Assembly (NCBI RefSeq): GCF_019343195.1
Contig: NZ_RPHB01000001.1
Span: forward strand, 186,001 to 250,000
Length of the DNA: 64,000 nt
Direction of reading: 5' to 3'
Source of the DNA: Arthrospiribacter ruber
GTDB lineage: Bacteria > Bacteroidota > Bacteroidia > Cytophagales > Cyclobacteriaceae
The notes beneath the pieces were generated by a model that ran no database searches, was not told the DNA's origin, and saw nothing but the letters and a program-made list of their open reading frames with translations. This document shows, piece by piece, positions 26,731-36,145 of this stretch; position 1 is the first letter of the stretch, and every line of letters begins with the position of its first letter. A program made the position numbers and the translations under genes.

Positions 26731-27432
26731 ATGAAAATCCTTGGCATAATTCCAGTTAGGGGAGGTTCAAAAGGAATTCCTGGCAAAAACATTAAATTAC
26801 TGGGAGGGGAACCTTTGATTGCTTATACAAAAAGATCCATAGACGAATCTTCTTTACTCAGTAAGGTTGTGGTAAGTACAGATGATGACGCAATCAGTAA
26901 AGTTGCTCTGGACTTGGGTTTGGATGTGCCTTTTACAAGACCCTCATCTCTGGCAGATGATCAGGCGCCTACTCTGGGAGTGATTATCCATTGTCTGGAT
27001 TACTTTGAAAAAAAAGGAGAAACTTTTGATGCAGTATGTATCCTACAGGTTACCAGCCCATTTAGAAGAAGAGGGATGATAGATGAAGCGATTCAAAAAT
27101 TCAGCAGTTCGGGTGCAGATACTTTGGTTTCTGTGCTTCCTGTCCCGCATGAATATAACCCACATTGGATTTTTGAGGAAAATGAAGAGGGCTTTCTTTT
27201 CATATCTACGGGAGATGAAGCTTTGATTTCACAAAGACAAAAATTACCTAAAGCATACTTCAGGGACGGAGCAATCTATTTAACCAAATCATCAGTAATA
27301 AAAGAAAGAGACTCATTATTTGGGGAAAAGTTAACTTATATCTTGGGGGATCCAAAATTCCATGTCAATTTAGATACACTGGAAGACTGGGATGAGGCAG
27401 AAAAAATCATCAAGAAAATCAATAATTCATAA
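26731..27432 (+). CDS. neuA: CMP-nonulosonic acid (acylneuraminate) cytidylyltransferase
   Basis: A 233-residue nucleotidyltransferase activating the sialic-acid-like sugar as its CMP derivative. ILGIIPVRGGSKGIPGKNIK is the CTP-binding signature; LIAYTKRSI, VVVSTDDDAISKVA, RPSSLADDQAPTL, ILQVTSPFRR and the acidic HVNLDTLEDWDEAE near the C-terminus complete the family pattern. It closes the neuB-neuC-neuA set, so CMP-nonulosonate is available as a donor for one of the glycosyltransferases here. A second amidotransferase begins six bases after it. Confidence 0.94.
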   Translation: MKILGIIPVRGGSKGIPGKNIKLLGGEPLIAYTKRSIDESSLLSKVVVSTDDDAISKVALDLGLDVPFTRPSSLADDQAPTLGVIIHCLDYFEKKGETFDAVCILQVTSPFRRRGMIDEAIQKFSSSGADTLVSVLPVPHEYNPHWIFEENEEGFLFISTGDEALISQRQKLPKAYFRDGAIYLTKSSVIKERDSLFGEKLTYILGDPKFHVNLDTLEDWDEAEKIIKKINNS

Positions 27433-27438
27433 TATCAT

Positions 27439-29130
27439 ATGTGTGGAATTGCAGGAATTATTGGTCACAAGGCCAATATTCACGCCTTAGAATCAATGCT
27501 CAAAATCCAAAATCATAGAGGTCCAGATCATACCGGGACCTTTTTTGTGAACGGAGTCTGTGCATTGGGACATAACCGATTAAGTATTTTGGATTTAACA
27601 GAGGCTGCAAATCAGCCCTTTGTATCTCCTGATAGGCGTTACTTCCTGACATTTAACGGAGAGATATATAATTATATTGAACTGAGATCTAAGCTTAAAA
27701 ATAAATTCACTTTCAAAACACAATCTGATACAGAAGTTTTGCTTTATGCTTATTTGGAGTGGGGTGAAGCATGCTTGGATAAACTAAAGGGAATGTTTGC
27801 CTTCGCAGTATGGGACAGCCATGAAAAAGTGCTTTTTGCTGCTCGAGATAGATTTGGTGTCAAGCCTTTTTACTTTTCGCGACAAGACGACTGTTTTTAT
27901 TTTGCCTCTGAGATCAAAGCTCTGTTTGAAGCAGGCATACATAAGTATCCTAATGAGAAAGTCTGGAGTACTTTTTTCGCATACGGCTTTAATGGGACGG
28001 GCAAGGATTCATTTTGGAAAGATGTCTTTCAACTTCCCTCAGGATCATACTTGATATACAAAGACAAGGAGTTACGGATAAAAAGATGGTATGACTTTGT
28101 TCAAAACGTCAGCCAAAAAGGTATGCCTACCAAAATCGATGATGTGACAGAGAGATTAATGGAGCTTTATGAAGAAACTATTAGACTCAGGTTTCGTGCT
28201 GATGTACCAGTAGGCTTCAATTTAAGCGGAGGTGTTGATTCCAGTTTTTTGCTTTCAATGGTTTTGAAGTTTTATGGAAAGGAAAATATCCAAGCTTTTA
28301 CTTTCTTTACAGGAGATGAAAGGTATGATGAGTTATTCTGGGTTGAAAAAATGCTGGAAAATACTGGTTTTCAGCTTAATAAATGCCTTATAAAAAGTGA
28401 AGAGGTTCCAGCATTAACAAAAAAAATGTCCGATCATTTATGTGAACCATTTGGCGGAATTCCCACACTAGCTTATTCCAAGCTATTCTCCATTGCAAGA
28501 GAATCGGGGGTTTTGGTTCTTTTGGATGGTCAAGGTTCTGATGAGGTTTGGGCAGGTTATGATTATTACCTGCAATCCGAGGATAAACTGGTACAGGGGA
28601 GTAAAAAGTCACCGGTAAAGCCGGAATTGCTTCAAAAAGAGTTTTTGATGCATTCTGAATACCCAGATACCGTCAAGCCATTTGAAAACCGTATTTTAAA
28701 TCTTCAGTATAGAGATATTTTCTTTTCAAAATTGCCCAGAGCTCTGAAATACAATGATATGGCAAGTATGATTAATTCTGTGGAATTGAGAGAGCCTTTC
28801 CTTGACCATGAACTTATGGAGTTTGTATTCAATCTACCTATGGACTTTAAGATTAAGGATGGTGTGCAAAAATCTTATTTAAGGGATATTTCTTCCAAGT
28901 TTTTAAACAATCAGATTTCTTATGCACCAAAGAGACCACTTCAGACACCTCAGAGAGAATGGCTAGGAAATGAATTGTCTTCTTGGGTAATGGATCATGT
29001 CAACCTGCTGTACAAGACTGGTTGGCTTGATAAATACCAGACAGAAGCGGCCCTGGACAATTATATGAATGGTGATCAGGAAAATAGTTATTTTCTTTGG
29101 CAACTGGTGAACGCAGCGCATTGTATTTAA
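27439..29130 (+). CDS. asnB: Asparagine-synthetase-like glutamine amidotransferase (second of three)
   Basis: A 563-residue class II amidotransferase with Cys2 (MCGIAGIIG), NHRGPDHTG, GHNRLSILDLTEAANQPF, NGEIYNYIEL and QSDTEVLL in the glutaminase domain, and PP-loop NLSGGVDSSF (about residue 261) plus LLDGQGSDEVWAGYDYY in the synthetase domain. It is shorter than the other two and its ATP-binding acid block differs (DGQGSDE versus GDGGDE and GEGADE), so it probably uses another acceptor. It forms the right flank of the neuBCA block, six bases from neuA and two from the next gene. Amidation of a sugar carboxylate is the likely role, by analogy with WbpS/WbtH-type enzymes. Confidence 0.9.
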   Translation: MCGIAGIIGHKANIHALESMLKIQNHRGPDHTGTFFVNGVCALGHNRLSILDLTEAANQPFVSPDRRYFLTFNGEIYNYIELRSKLKNKFTFKTQSDTEVLLYAYLEWGEACLDKLKGMFAFAVWDSHEKVLFAARDRFGVKPFYFSRQDDCFYFASEIKALFEAGIHKYPNEKVWSTFFAYGFNGTGKDSFWKDVFQLPSGSYLIYKDKELRIKRWYDFVQNVSQKGMPTKIDDVTERLMELYEETIRLRFRADVPVGFNLSGGVDSSFLLSMVLKFYGKENIQAFTFFTGDERYDELFWVEKMLENTGFQLNKCLIKSEEVPALTKKMSDHLCEPFGGIPTLAYSKLFSIARESGVLVLLDGQGSDEVWAGYDYYLQSEDKLVQGSKKSPVKPELLQKEFLMHSEYPDTVKPFENRILNLQYRDIFFSKLPRALKYNDMASMINSVELREPFLDHELMEFVFNLPMDFKIKDGVQKSYLRDISSKFLNNQISYAPKRPLQTPQREWLGNELSSWVMDHVNLLYKTGWLDKYQTEAALDNYMNGDQENSYFLWQLVNAAHCI

Positions 29131-29131
29131 T

Positions 29132-30505
29132 ATGAAAGTTTGTTTTTTAATCCCTGACGGGGTAGGTATTCGGAATTATTTGTACAGCGACGTTGTAAAG
29201 GGGCTTATTGAACAAGGCCATGAGGTCATTGTGTGGCATAGTCTGGGGAAAGATCTTATCCTTCAAGTAAAGAGATATATTGATGTGGATTTTGAGGATT
29301 TTGACTTCATCCACAGACCTGAAGCACCTATAGTCAAGTTCATCAGGGAATCAGCAGTTTTAGCAAGACTGAGGAAAAACAGGGAAATACGGTCAAACCC
29401 GACAATTTTAAGTAACTGGAACCCTTCCAAAAAGGGTTGGAAAAACAAAATTTTTTATAAGGGGGTTGAGATTGTTTCAAACTACCTCAAGGATTTTTCG
29501 GCAATCAGTAAATGGGAGGAATATGGTTTTGAAAAATCGAAATCAGGTATTTCCTTTCAGGAGGCTAAATCTTTTCTTCAAGAGCAAAAGCCTGATATAC
29601 TTTTCTGTACCCACCAAAGAGTACCTTCTGTCACCTCAGCATTGATGGCAGCCAAAGCGATAGGCATTAAAACCTACACAGCAATATTCTCCTGGGATAA
29701 TCTCCCCAAAGCACGACTGCCTTTCAGAACTGATAAATATTTGGTCTGGTCTCAGTATATGAAAAATGAGTTGCTTACTTATTATCCAGATATCAATGAA
29801 AATCAAATTGAAATTACAAGTACTCCCCAGTTTGATTTTTATAGGAAAAAAGAACTAATTTATTCCAGGGAAGAATTTGCCCAGAAGTATGGCTTAAACC
29901 CTACTAGAAAATGGGTGTGTTATTCTGGTTCCGATAGTATTTCTTCTCCCCATGATCCGGATTACCTGGAGCAGATAGCATGCGCTCTTAGACAGAATGA
30001 AAATGTGCAATTGATTTTTAGAGAGGTCCCAGTTGAATCCAATAAAAGGTTTCAAAAAGTTTTTGAAAAGCATCCTGAAATCATTAATATATCTCCTGAA
30101 TGGGTAAAAAGTTCTCAATGGGGCAGCTTTTTTCCTATGCCTAGTGATATTAGGCTTTTGGTAAACTTAGCCTATCACTGTAATGTAGTCATCAACCTAG
30201 GATCTACAATGGCACTGGATTTTGCAGTTTTCAATAGCAATGGACTTTACCTGAGATATGACCAGCCATATGAAAAAGAAAGGCTTGTAAAACATATCTA
30301 TAATTACGAGCATTTTTCGACCATGAAGGGCTTAGATCCCGTAGGTTGGATAGATGCTGAAGAGGATATTCTTTCTAAAGTCAATGCAGCATTGGAGAGG
30401 CCTGAAAGTATCGGGCCCGACAGATTAAAGTGGTTCCATAGAATTGTGGAGCCTGATAAAAATCATACTTCTTCCGAAAGGATTGTCCGATCACTAACAC
30501 AGTAA
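29132..30505 (+). CDS. GT-B-fold glycosyltransferase of unassigned family
   Basis: A 457-residue protein without membrane segments. It starts KVCFLIPDGVGIRNYLYSDV, carries FCTHQRVPSVTSALMAAKAI and FSWDNLPKARLPFRTDKYLV, and in the C-terminal half has VCYSGSDSISSPHDPDYLEQ and VVINLGSTMALDFAVFNSNG, a pattern shared by capsule synthesis/CDP-glycerol-type GT-B transferases in which a late Ser/Thr pair and acid hold the nucleotide. It directly follows the neuBCA-amidotransferase block by one base. No sialyltransferase of a family I know is evident in the window, so this is a reasonable candidate for the nonulosonate transferase; that is inference. Confidence 0.8.
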   Translation: MKVCFLIPDGVGIRNYLYSDVVKGLIEQGHEVIVWHSLGKDLILQVKRYIDVDFEDFDFIHRPEAPIVKFIRESAVLARLRKNREIRSNPTILSNWNPSKKGWKNKIFYKGVEIVSNYLKDFSAISKWEEYGFEKSKSGISFQEAKSFLQEQKPDILFCTHQRVPSVTSALMAAKAIGIKTYTAIFSWDNLPKARLPFRTDKYLVWSQYMKNELLTYYPDINENQIEITSTPQFDFYRKKELIYSREEFAQKYGLNPTRKWVCYSGSDSISSPHDPDYLEQIACALRQNENVQLIFREVPVESNKRFQKVFEKHPEIINISPEWVKSSQWGSFFPMPSDIRLLVNLAYHCNVVINLGSTMALDFAVFNSNGLYLRYDQPYEKERLVKHIYNYEHFSTMKGLDPVGWIDAEEDILSKVNAALERPESIGPDRLKWFHRIVEPDKNHTSSERIVRSLTQ

Positions 30506-30518
30506 TTTATCACGCATT

Positions 30519-31670
30519 ATGCATATAGTTTTTCTGACGAATGAATATCCGCTTGAAGGTGTCATTCATGGAGGAGTTGGTACTTTTTTAAAACTTCTTT
30601 GTCCCGAGCTTGCACGAAGAGGGCATGAGGTAACAGTTTTGGGTCTTGGAGATGTTTCTCAGATGCAGTCAGTTACAGTGGAAGGCGTAAAGGTAATCAC
30701 CATTCCTTTCTCCAAAACACCTAAAGTGAAGGCTCTGTTTAATTTCAAAAAAATCAACAAGGCCTTGGAAGAAATTAACAGACAATTGAAAATAGATGTG
30801 GTCGAAGGACCTGAAATGTCATTTTCATTCATTCGAAAAATACCAGGTGTAACGTATCTGATCAGGATGAACGGCGGCCATCATTTTTTTTCCGAGGCTG
30901 AGAAAAGGAGGGTAGACAGGTGGAAGGCCTATCAAGAAAAAAGGTCATTTGAGAATGCAGATGCAGTTTGCGGGGTGAGTAATTATGTAATGGAGCATAC
31001 CAAAAATTATATTGATTTTTCAGAAAAGCAAGGCCCAGTGATTTTTAATCCAGCCAATTTTACAAATTTTTACAAAGCAGATCCCGAAAAGGCAGTCTCC
31101 GGAAGACTCTTTTTTGCAGGGACTATTTGTGAAAAGAAGGGAGTCCGGCAAATCATCAAAGCATTCCATCAGGTAAAAAGAAAATTTCCACATACAGAAC
31201 TTTACTTGGCTGGAAGGGATTGGACTTATCCTGACGGTAGCTCATATACTGAAAAAATCAAAGAGATTATTGAGGAGGAAATCAAGTCTTCCATCCATTT
31301 TTTAGGAGTATTGCCCAATTTAGATGTGCCCCAATGGATAGAGTCAAGTGAAATCTGTGTCTACCCCTCACATATGGAAGCTATGCCTTTGGCATGGATT
31401 GAGGTAATGAGTATGGGTAAACCGTTTGTAGCTACTAAAATAGGACCCGCTTTTGAACTGGTTGATGATGGGGTTTCCGGATTGTTGGCAGACCCCTTGG
31501 ACCATGATGAACTAGCTTCCAAAATTATGGAGATATTGTCGGATGAGGCATTGAAAGTCCGGTTGGGAGAAAATGCCAGAAAAAAGGTTTTGAAAGAGTT
31601 TTCCTTGGAGACCATAGCCGACCAGAGCATTGCCTATTATTCAAAGTTGGTTCAAAACAAACAAAACTGA
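30519..31670 (+). CDS. GT4 family glycosyltransferase
   Basis: A 383-residue GT-B enzyme beginning MHIVFLTNEYPLEGVIHGGV, the Gly-rich acceptor-side loop. FAGTICEKKGVRQIIKAFHQ opens the C-terminal domain, and HMEAMPLAWIEVMSMGKPFV gives an intact E-x7-E; a DDGVSGLLADPLDHDELASK block follows. This sequence type is common among GT4 enzymes of exopolysaccharide loci. Cytoplasmic. Eight bases separate it from the next GT4 gene, so three GT4 genes run in a row here. Confidence 0.92.
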   Translation: MHIVFLTNEYPLEGVIHGGVGTFLKLLCPELARRGHEVTVLGLGDVSQMQSVTVEGVKVITIPFSKTPKVKALFNFKKINKALEEINRQLKIDVVEGPEMSFSFIRKIPGVTYLIRMNGGHHFFSEAEKRRVDRWKAYQEKRSFENADAVCGVSNYVMEHTKNYIDFSEKQGPVIFNPANFTNFYKADPEKAVSGRLFFAGTICEKKGVRQIIKAFHQVKRKFPHTELYLAGRDWTYPDGSSYTEKIKEIIEEEIKSSIHFLGVLPNLDVPQWIESSEICVYPSHMEAMPLAWIEVMSMGKPFVATKIGPAFELVDDGVSGLLADPLDHDELASKIMEILSDEALKVRLGENARKKVLKEFSLETIADQSIAYYSKLVQNKQN

Positions 31671-31678
31671 TTGTTCCC

Positions 31679-32824
31679 ATGGGAGGGAAGCAAGTTTCAA
31701 ATTTTCTGATAGTAACGCATGTCCCTCACGTGTTGAGAAATGGTCAATACTGGGCTTATGGGCCATATGTTAAAGAAATGAATATTTGGCTCAAACAAGT
31801 TAAAGGAGTCACCATTGTTGCTCCTTTGAGCAATGATGAAGAGCCCGATCCGATTGATTTAAGCTATCAGCATGCGCAGATTAATTTCGAGTCAGTTAAA
31901 GGTTTTGACTTAATAGGTGTTCAGTCTATACTAAAGGCACTACTGAATGTGCCTTTTATTATGGTGAAATTATGTTATCAGATGAATAGAGCTGACCATA
32001 TTCACCTGAGATGTCCAGGAAATATGGGAATGCTTGGGGCAATCGCTCAATTGTTTTTCCCCAAGAAATCCAAGACGGTGAAGTATGCAGCAAACTGGGA
32101 TCCCAAAAGTCGCCAACCTTTCACTTACAAACTTCAGCAGAAACTGGTTAGTAACACAGTCTTGAGCAAGAACATATCTGTGTTGACTTATGGAGATTGG
32201 GAACCGGGAAACCCCAATCTCATACCTTTTTTCACGGCGTCATATTCTGAAAAAGAGATGGAAGCCTGTAAACCCAGAATTCTACAGAAAAACTTGCCTA
32301 TTCGGCTGATTTTTGTGGGTGGGCTACAAAAAGCCAAGAACCCTATGCTTAGTTTAAGAACTTGTAAAGTTTTAGTGGAAAAAGGCTATAGTGTTCTGCT
32401 TGATTTTTATGGACAAGGACCAGAATTAGATAGCCTGAAAAGATATACTTTAGAAAACGAACTGGTTGATGTAGTGAGTTTTCATGGAAATGTTCCTGCT
32501 CGGGAAGTGAAAAATGGATTTCAAAATGCTCATTTCCTCATTTTTGTATCTGAAAGTGAGGGTTGGCCAAAAGTTGTGGCCGAATCTATGTTCTGGGCTT
32601 GTCTCCCATTGACTTCTCCTGTTTCTTGCGTTCCCTATATGCTGGGAAATGACCTAAGGGGAGATTTGGTAGGTGATGATGTAGAAGAAATAGCCTCAAA
32701 AATCGAAAACTACCTGGAATCTCCTAAAACCTATACTGTAAAAGCGATGAATGCCATGAAATGGTCCAGAAAATTCACCCTTGAAAAGTTTGAATCGGAA
32801 ATAATTAACATCCTAAGTAACTGA
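31679..32824 (+). CDS. GT4 family glycosyltransferase
   Basis: A 381-residue transferase starting MGGKQVSNFLIVTHVPHVLR. Unlike its neighbours its N-terminal domain has the motif HIHLRCPGNMGMLGAIAQLF, seen in a distinct GT4 subgroup, and FVGGLQKAKNPMLSLRTCKV opens the C-terminal domain. The donor site SEGWPKVVAESMFWACLPLT keeps E-x7-E. No signal peptide. Second of three consecutive GT4 genes. Sugar unknown. Confidence 0.9.
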   Translation: MGGKQVSNFLIVTHVPHVLRNGQYWAYGPYVKEMNIWLKQVKGVTIVAPLSNDEEPDPIDLSYQHAQINFESVKGFDLIGVQSILKALLNVPFIMVKLCYQMNRADHIHLRCPGNMGMLGAIAQLFFPKKSKTVKYAANWDPKSRQPFTYKLQQKLVSNTVLSKNISVLTYGDWEPGNPNLIPFFTASYSEKEMEACKPRILQKNLPIRLIFVGGLQKAKNPMLSLRTCKVLVEKGYSVLLDFYGQGPELDSLKRYTLENELVDVVSFHGNVPAREVKNGFQNAHFLIFVSESEGWPKVVAESMFWACLPLTSPVSCVPYMLGNDLRGDLVGDDVEEIASKIENYLESPKTYTVKAMNAMKWSRKFTLEKFESEIINILSN

Positions 32825-32831
32825 TTCAAGC

Positions 32832-33920
32832 ATGAAGATTCTTCAAATTATTGATACATTGGAAATGGGCGGAGCGGAAAGAATGGCTGTCAATATAGCT
32901 AATGCACTTAGTGAAGACGGATTAGCGTCTTTTTTGGTTGTTTCCAGAAAGGAGGGACCACTTGCAAAATTTTTGCTGCCACAAGTGGGTTTTTTTTGCC
33001 TAGGAAAAAGAAAAACTTTAGACTTTGCAGCTTTCAAAAAACTGATAAAACTGGTAAAAGATATTGAACCTGATGTGCTTCATGCGCACTCCACCTCCAT
33101 TTATTGGGCAGTAGCAGTCCGACTCTTTTTTCCTAAACTGAAATTGGTATGGCATGATCATCTTGGAGTGAATGAGGAAGTGATCAGTGAAAATCCTAGA
33201 AAGGAGCTAAAGATACTCAGCAAGTTTTTCCATGGCATAATCACGGTAAACTCTGAGATAAGGGACTGGTGGATAAAGACGATTGACTTTTCTCCAAAAA
33301 AAATAAGATATATCAAAAATTTTCCATTTTTGAATATTGAGGGGGAAAAAGTGTCAAACAGAATTCCAATTATTTTACATGTGGCCAATTTCAGAAAGGA
33401 GAAAGGTCACCTAAATCTTCTTAAGGCTGTAGAAATTCTGATAAGTCAACAATTTGATTTTCGTTTGAAGCTTATCGGACAGATCATGGATGAGGAGCTT
33501 TACCAGGAAATAAAGAAACTCATAGATTCCAATGGGTGGGCCGAAAAAATAAGTATACTTGGGCCTGTGGAAGATATTGGGAAAGTTCTCCAGAGCGGTG
33601 ATATAGGTCTTGTGTGTTCAGATAGGGAGGGTTTACCTGTGGCATTACTTGAATATGGATTGGCAGGCTTAAAAGTCATATCTACAGATGTGGGTATATG
33701 TGCTGAAGTGTTGGGACACGGCAAATTCGGAAGTGTTGTCCCTGCCAACAGTCCGGATAAATTGGCATTGGCTATTCAGCATGTGTCCCAGGAAATTAAT
33801 TCATCAGAAAAAAAAGCCATGGATTTCCAGTATCATGTAAAGGAAGTTTATGGAAGCAAACAGTTTTTGACAGCATATTTTGAATTTTTCCGCGAAGCTG
33901 GTTTAGGTTTAGAAAATTAA
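32832..33920 (+). CDS. GT4 family glycosyltransferase
   Basis: A 362-residue GT-B enzyme: MKILQIIDTLEMGGAERMAV at the N-terminus carries the GGAE motif, DVLHAHSTSIYWAV follows, and the C-terminal domain has VANFRKEKGHLNLLKAVEIL and DREGLPVALLEYGLAGLKVI with intact E-x7-E. It resembles GT4 enzymes that extend lipid-linked repeats with hexoses or N-acetylhexosamines. Third of the GT4 run. The next gene begins 13 bases on with TTG. Confidence 0.92.
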   Translation: MKILQIIDTLEMGGAERMAVNIANALSEDGLASFLVVSRKEGPLAKFLLPQVGFFCLGKRKTLDFAAFKKLIKLVKDIEPDVLHAHSTSIYWAVAVRLFFPKLKLVWHDHLGVNEEVISENPRKELKILSKFFHGIITVNSEIRDWWIKTIDFSPKKIRYIKNFPFLNIEGEKVSNRIPIILHVANFRKEKGHLNLLKAVEILISQQFDFRLKLIGQIMDEELYQEIKKLIDSNGWAEKISILGPVEDIGKVLQSGDIGLVCSDREGLPVALLEYGLAGLKVISTDVGICAEVLGHGKFGSVVPANSPDKLALAIQHVSQEINSSEKKAMDFQYHVKEVYGSKQFLTAYFEFFREAGLGLEN

Positions 33921-33933
33921 AATTAGTATCCCA

Positions 33934-34908
33934 TTGAAAGTTTACATTCATAACATTTCAAATTATTATTCTTCTTACTATTTGCATGGTTTTAATAAAG
34001 CAGCAGATTTGGAGTTTACCTGTTCCAAAGAGTTTGAAACCTATAACAACAGAGGATTTCTGATTTTTGAAATCAGCGGAAAGCTTGGGGTAGTTGACAA
34101 TCATGACCCCATGGGGGTAGATGAAAAACTTCTTGATAAAGTCGACTTTTATTTTGCCACCAACAAGGTGAAAGGACACGAGGCTTATGAAAGAGAAAAT
34201 GTATTCCCTTTGTTCCCCCATTACCCCGTCAATGTGCATAAAGATTATTTCAGCGTCTTTAAACTAAAGCCTTTCATCAAAATCCCTCCAATTGCTCTTT
34301 TGAAGGAATTATATGCTCAAAATTTGAGAACTAATTATAAGGAAGAGGTTTTGAATTACAGCTTTTCGAATTATGTTTTTTTTTCGGGATCTATATGGAA
34401 AAAGGAAAAATGGGCCAATGAACTTAGGGCAGCTTTTATTGAAGCTTGCAAACAAAACCCATCAATAGAATTTGAGGGTGGCTTTGTAAGGAGAAAAGAT
34501 GGAGCTCATGGTGCTTATGACCACTTGTTGAACAACCGGGCTTACAGCCCGTCGGATTTTGCAAAGAGGTCCAAGAAGTCCATGATCATATTTAACAACC
34601 CAGCTGTATTGGGAGCAGTTAGCTGGAGATTGGCCGAAAGCCTGAATTTTGGGTCCTTTGTCTTATCTTTTCCTTTCAAAATTTATCTTCCTGTCATGCC
34701 CAGACACGAAGAGGAAATACATTACATTCATGACAGTGGAGAGTTGCCTGATGTGATCAACTTTATAGCCCGAAATGAAGCATATCACAAAAAAATTGCT
34801 TTTGGGGGAAAACAATATTTTGAAAAGTATTGCAAGCCTGAAACACAGGTAAGCTACTTGATCGATGTACTTTCAGGTAATACAAGTCCCCTTCAGAGTA
34901 GTCAATAA
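33934..34908 (+). CDS. Glycosyltransferase-like protein (GT-B C-terminal domain, unassigned family)
   Basis: A 324-residue cytoplasmic protein with a TTG start. The N-terminal part is rich in aromatic residues and matches nothing I recognise. The C-terminal part (AKRSKKSMIIFNNPAVLGAV, SWRLAESLNFGSFVLSFPFK, then ELPDVINFIARNEAYHKKIA) resembles the nucleotide-binding domain of CgeB/GT1-like transferases, where a Leu-x-Glu-x-Leu helix replaces the usual GT4 donor site. Its place between a GT4 and an acyltransferase supports a role in glycan assembly. Its stop and the next start share one base (TAATG). Family assignment is tentative. Confidence 0.75.
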   Translation: MKVYIHNISNYYSSYYLHGFNKAADLEFTCSKEFETYNNRGFLIFEISGKLGVVDNHDPMGVDEKLLDKVDFYFATNKVKGHEAYERENVFPLFPHYPVNVHKDYFSVFKLKPFIKIPPIALLKELYAQNLRTNYKEEVLNYSFSNYVFFSGSIWKKEKWANELRAAFIEACKQNPSIEFEGGFVRRKDGAHGAYDHLLNNRAYSPSDFAKRSKKSMIIFNNPAVLGAVSWRLAESLNFGSFVLSFPFKIYLPVMPRHEEEIHYIHDSGELPDVINFIARNEAYHKKIAFGGKQYFEKYCKPETQVSYLIDVLSGNTSPLQSSQ

Positions 34909-36077
34909 TGAATTGGAAATTTACAACTTTATTAAGGAGAAAGACTTCGGGTGGAAACTTCATTCCTGAAATTGACGGTCTAAGATTTTTTGCTATTTTC
35001 ACAGTTCTAATATTCCATCTCAATACGTCCTATTCCAGAGAGTTAGGCGTGGATTGGTTGGTCTATCTGCCGGATCACAGTTTTTTAAATATAGGTTGGT
35101 GGATTGTAAGAATGGATCTGGGAGTGAAAGTATTCTTCGGTATCTCTGGGTTCATATTGGCGGTTCCTTTTATCAAACACTATTGGTATGGTGGTAGGGC
35201 AATTTCCCTGAAGCAATACTTTATCAGAAGACTGACAAGACTCGAACCACCATTTATTGTGACCTTGGTTTTGTTTTTTCTGGTACATATTCTTGTACTT
35301 GGAGCAGACACCGCTGAAATGCTGCCGCATTTTTGGGTTAGCCTGTTTTACCTGCATACAATTGTATATGAGATGCCATCCATCATCAACCCGGTTACTT
35401 GGAGCTTGGAGACTGAGGTCCAATTTTACACCATAATTCCATTTTTGGCCATGGTGATTTTTTTAAAAAAACATAGTGTGTGGGTTCTTTTAAGCTTATT
35501 GCTATTTTTTATGGCATCGATTTTTGCAAAAAATTACATTTATTCCCACGTTACTCCTGGGTGGGATTTTACAGTATTCGTCTTCTTAAGTAATTTTTTG
35601 ACAGGTTTCTTTTTTGCCTTGCTATACTTGCATTATCAGGTTTATTTCAAGACAAAGTCTGTTTTATGGGATGTTTTTGGTTTGATCTCCATTTTCACAC
35701 TTTTTTATTTTTATAAGCCGCAAGTGGATATGTTGAACAACTTTCTTTTTAACCTGTCAATACTTCTGCTTTTCATAGCGACTTTCAAAGGGAACCTATT
35801 CAACTGGTTTTTTTCTAGATCAATTATTTATTTAATAGGTGGAATGTGTTACACCATTTACTTGATTCATTATCCTTTTTTTCATTTGCTGATGAAATTT
35901 ATGGTGAAGTATTCAGTATCGAATGATTATTTACTGAATCTACTTTGGCAATTAGGAATTGGAATTCCATTGGTATTGTTGGTTTCAGTAATATTTTTCG
36001 TCCTTGTGGAAAAACCATGTATGAATAAGGATTGGCCAAAAAAAATAAAAGCAAAAGTGTCAAACCTGATAAATTAA
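34908..36077 (+). CDS. Acyltransferase family 3 (OafA/YrhL-type) membrane protein
   Basis: A 389-residue polytopic inner-membrane protein. EIDGLRFFAIFTVLIFHLNT holds the conserved Arg and the likely catalytic His of the Acyl_transf_3 family; FISGFILAVPFI-like and WSLETEVQFYTIIPFLAMVI blocks follow, and YTIYLIHYPFFHLLM near the C-terminus completes the pattern, with about ten membrane helices in all. Such proteins move acetyl or other acyl groups from cytoplasmic CoA donors to periplasmic sugar residues, so it probably O-acylates the repeat unit. Begins one base inside the preceding stop. Confidence 0.93.
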   Translation: MNWKFTTLLRRKTSGGNFIPEIDGLRFFAIFTVLIFHLNTSYSRELGVDWLVYLPDHSFLNIGWWIVRMDLGVKVFFGISGFILAVPFIKHYWYGGRAISLKQYFIRRLTRLEPPFIVTLVLFFLVHILVLGADTAEMLPHFWVSLFYLHTIVYEMPSIINPVTWSLETEVQFYTIIPFLAMVIFLKKHSVWVLLSLLLFFMASIFAKNYIYSHVTPGWDFTVFVFLSNFLTGFFFALLYLHYQVYFKTKSVLWDVFGLISIFTLFYFYKPQVDMLNNFLFNLSILLLFIATFKGNLFNWFFSRSIIYLIGGMCYTIYLIHYPFFHLLMKFMVKYSVSNDYLLNLLWQLGIGIPLVLLVSVIFFVLVEKPCMNKDWPKKIKAKVSNLIN

Positions 36078-36145
36078 AGGAGCGTATCTTTCAGGATATT
36101 TTATATCGCCTTTCTAATTTGAAAAACATTTAAACTGGGTAAAAA

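Noticed and set aside
24491-27432. Legionaminic or pseudaminic acid pathway
   Set aside because: No dehydratase, aminotransferase or N-acetyltransferase of the Leg/Pse type lies near neuBCA, so these names were not used.
22611-29130. Reading the asnB-like genes as asparagine biosynthesis
   Set aside because: Three divergent copies inside a glycan locus, two around neuBCA, fit sugar amidation better than amino-acid synthesis, though the sequence alone does not prove it.
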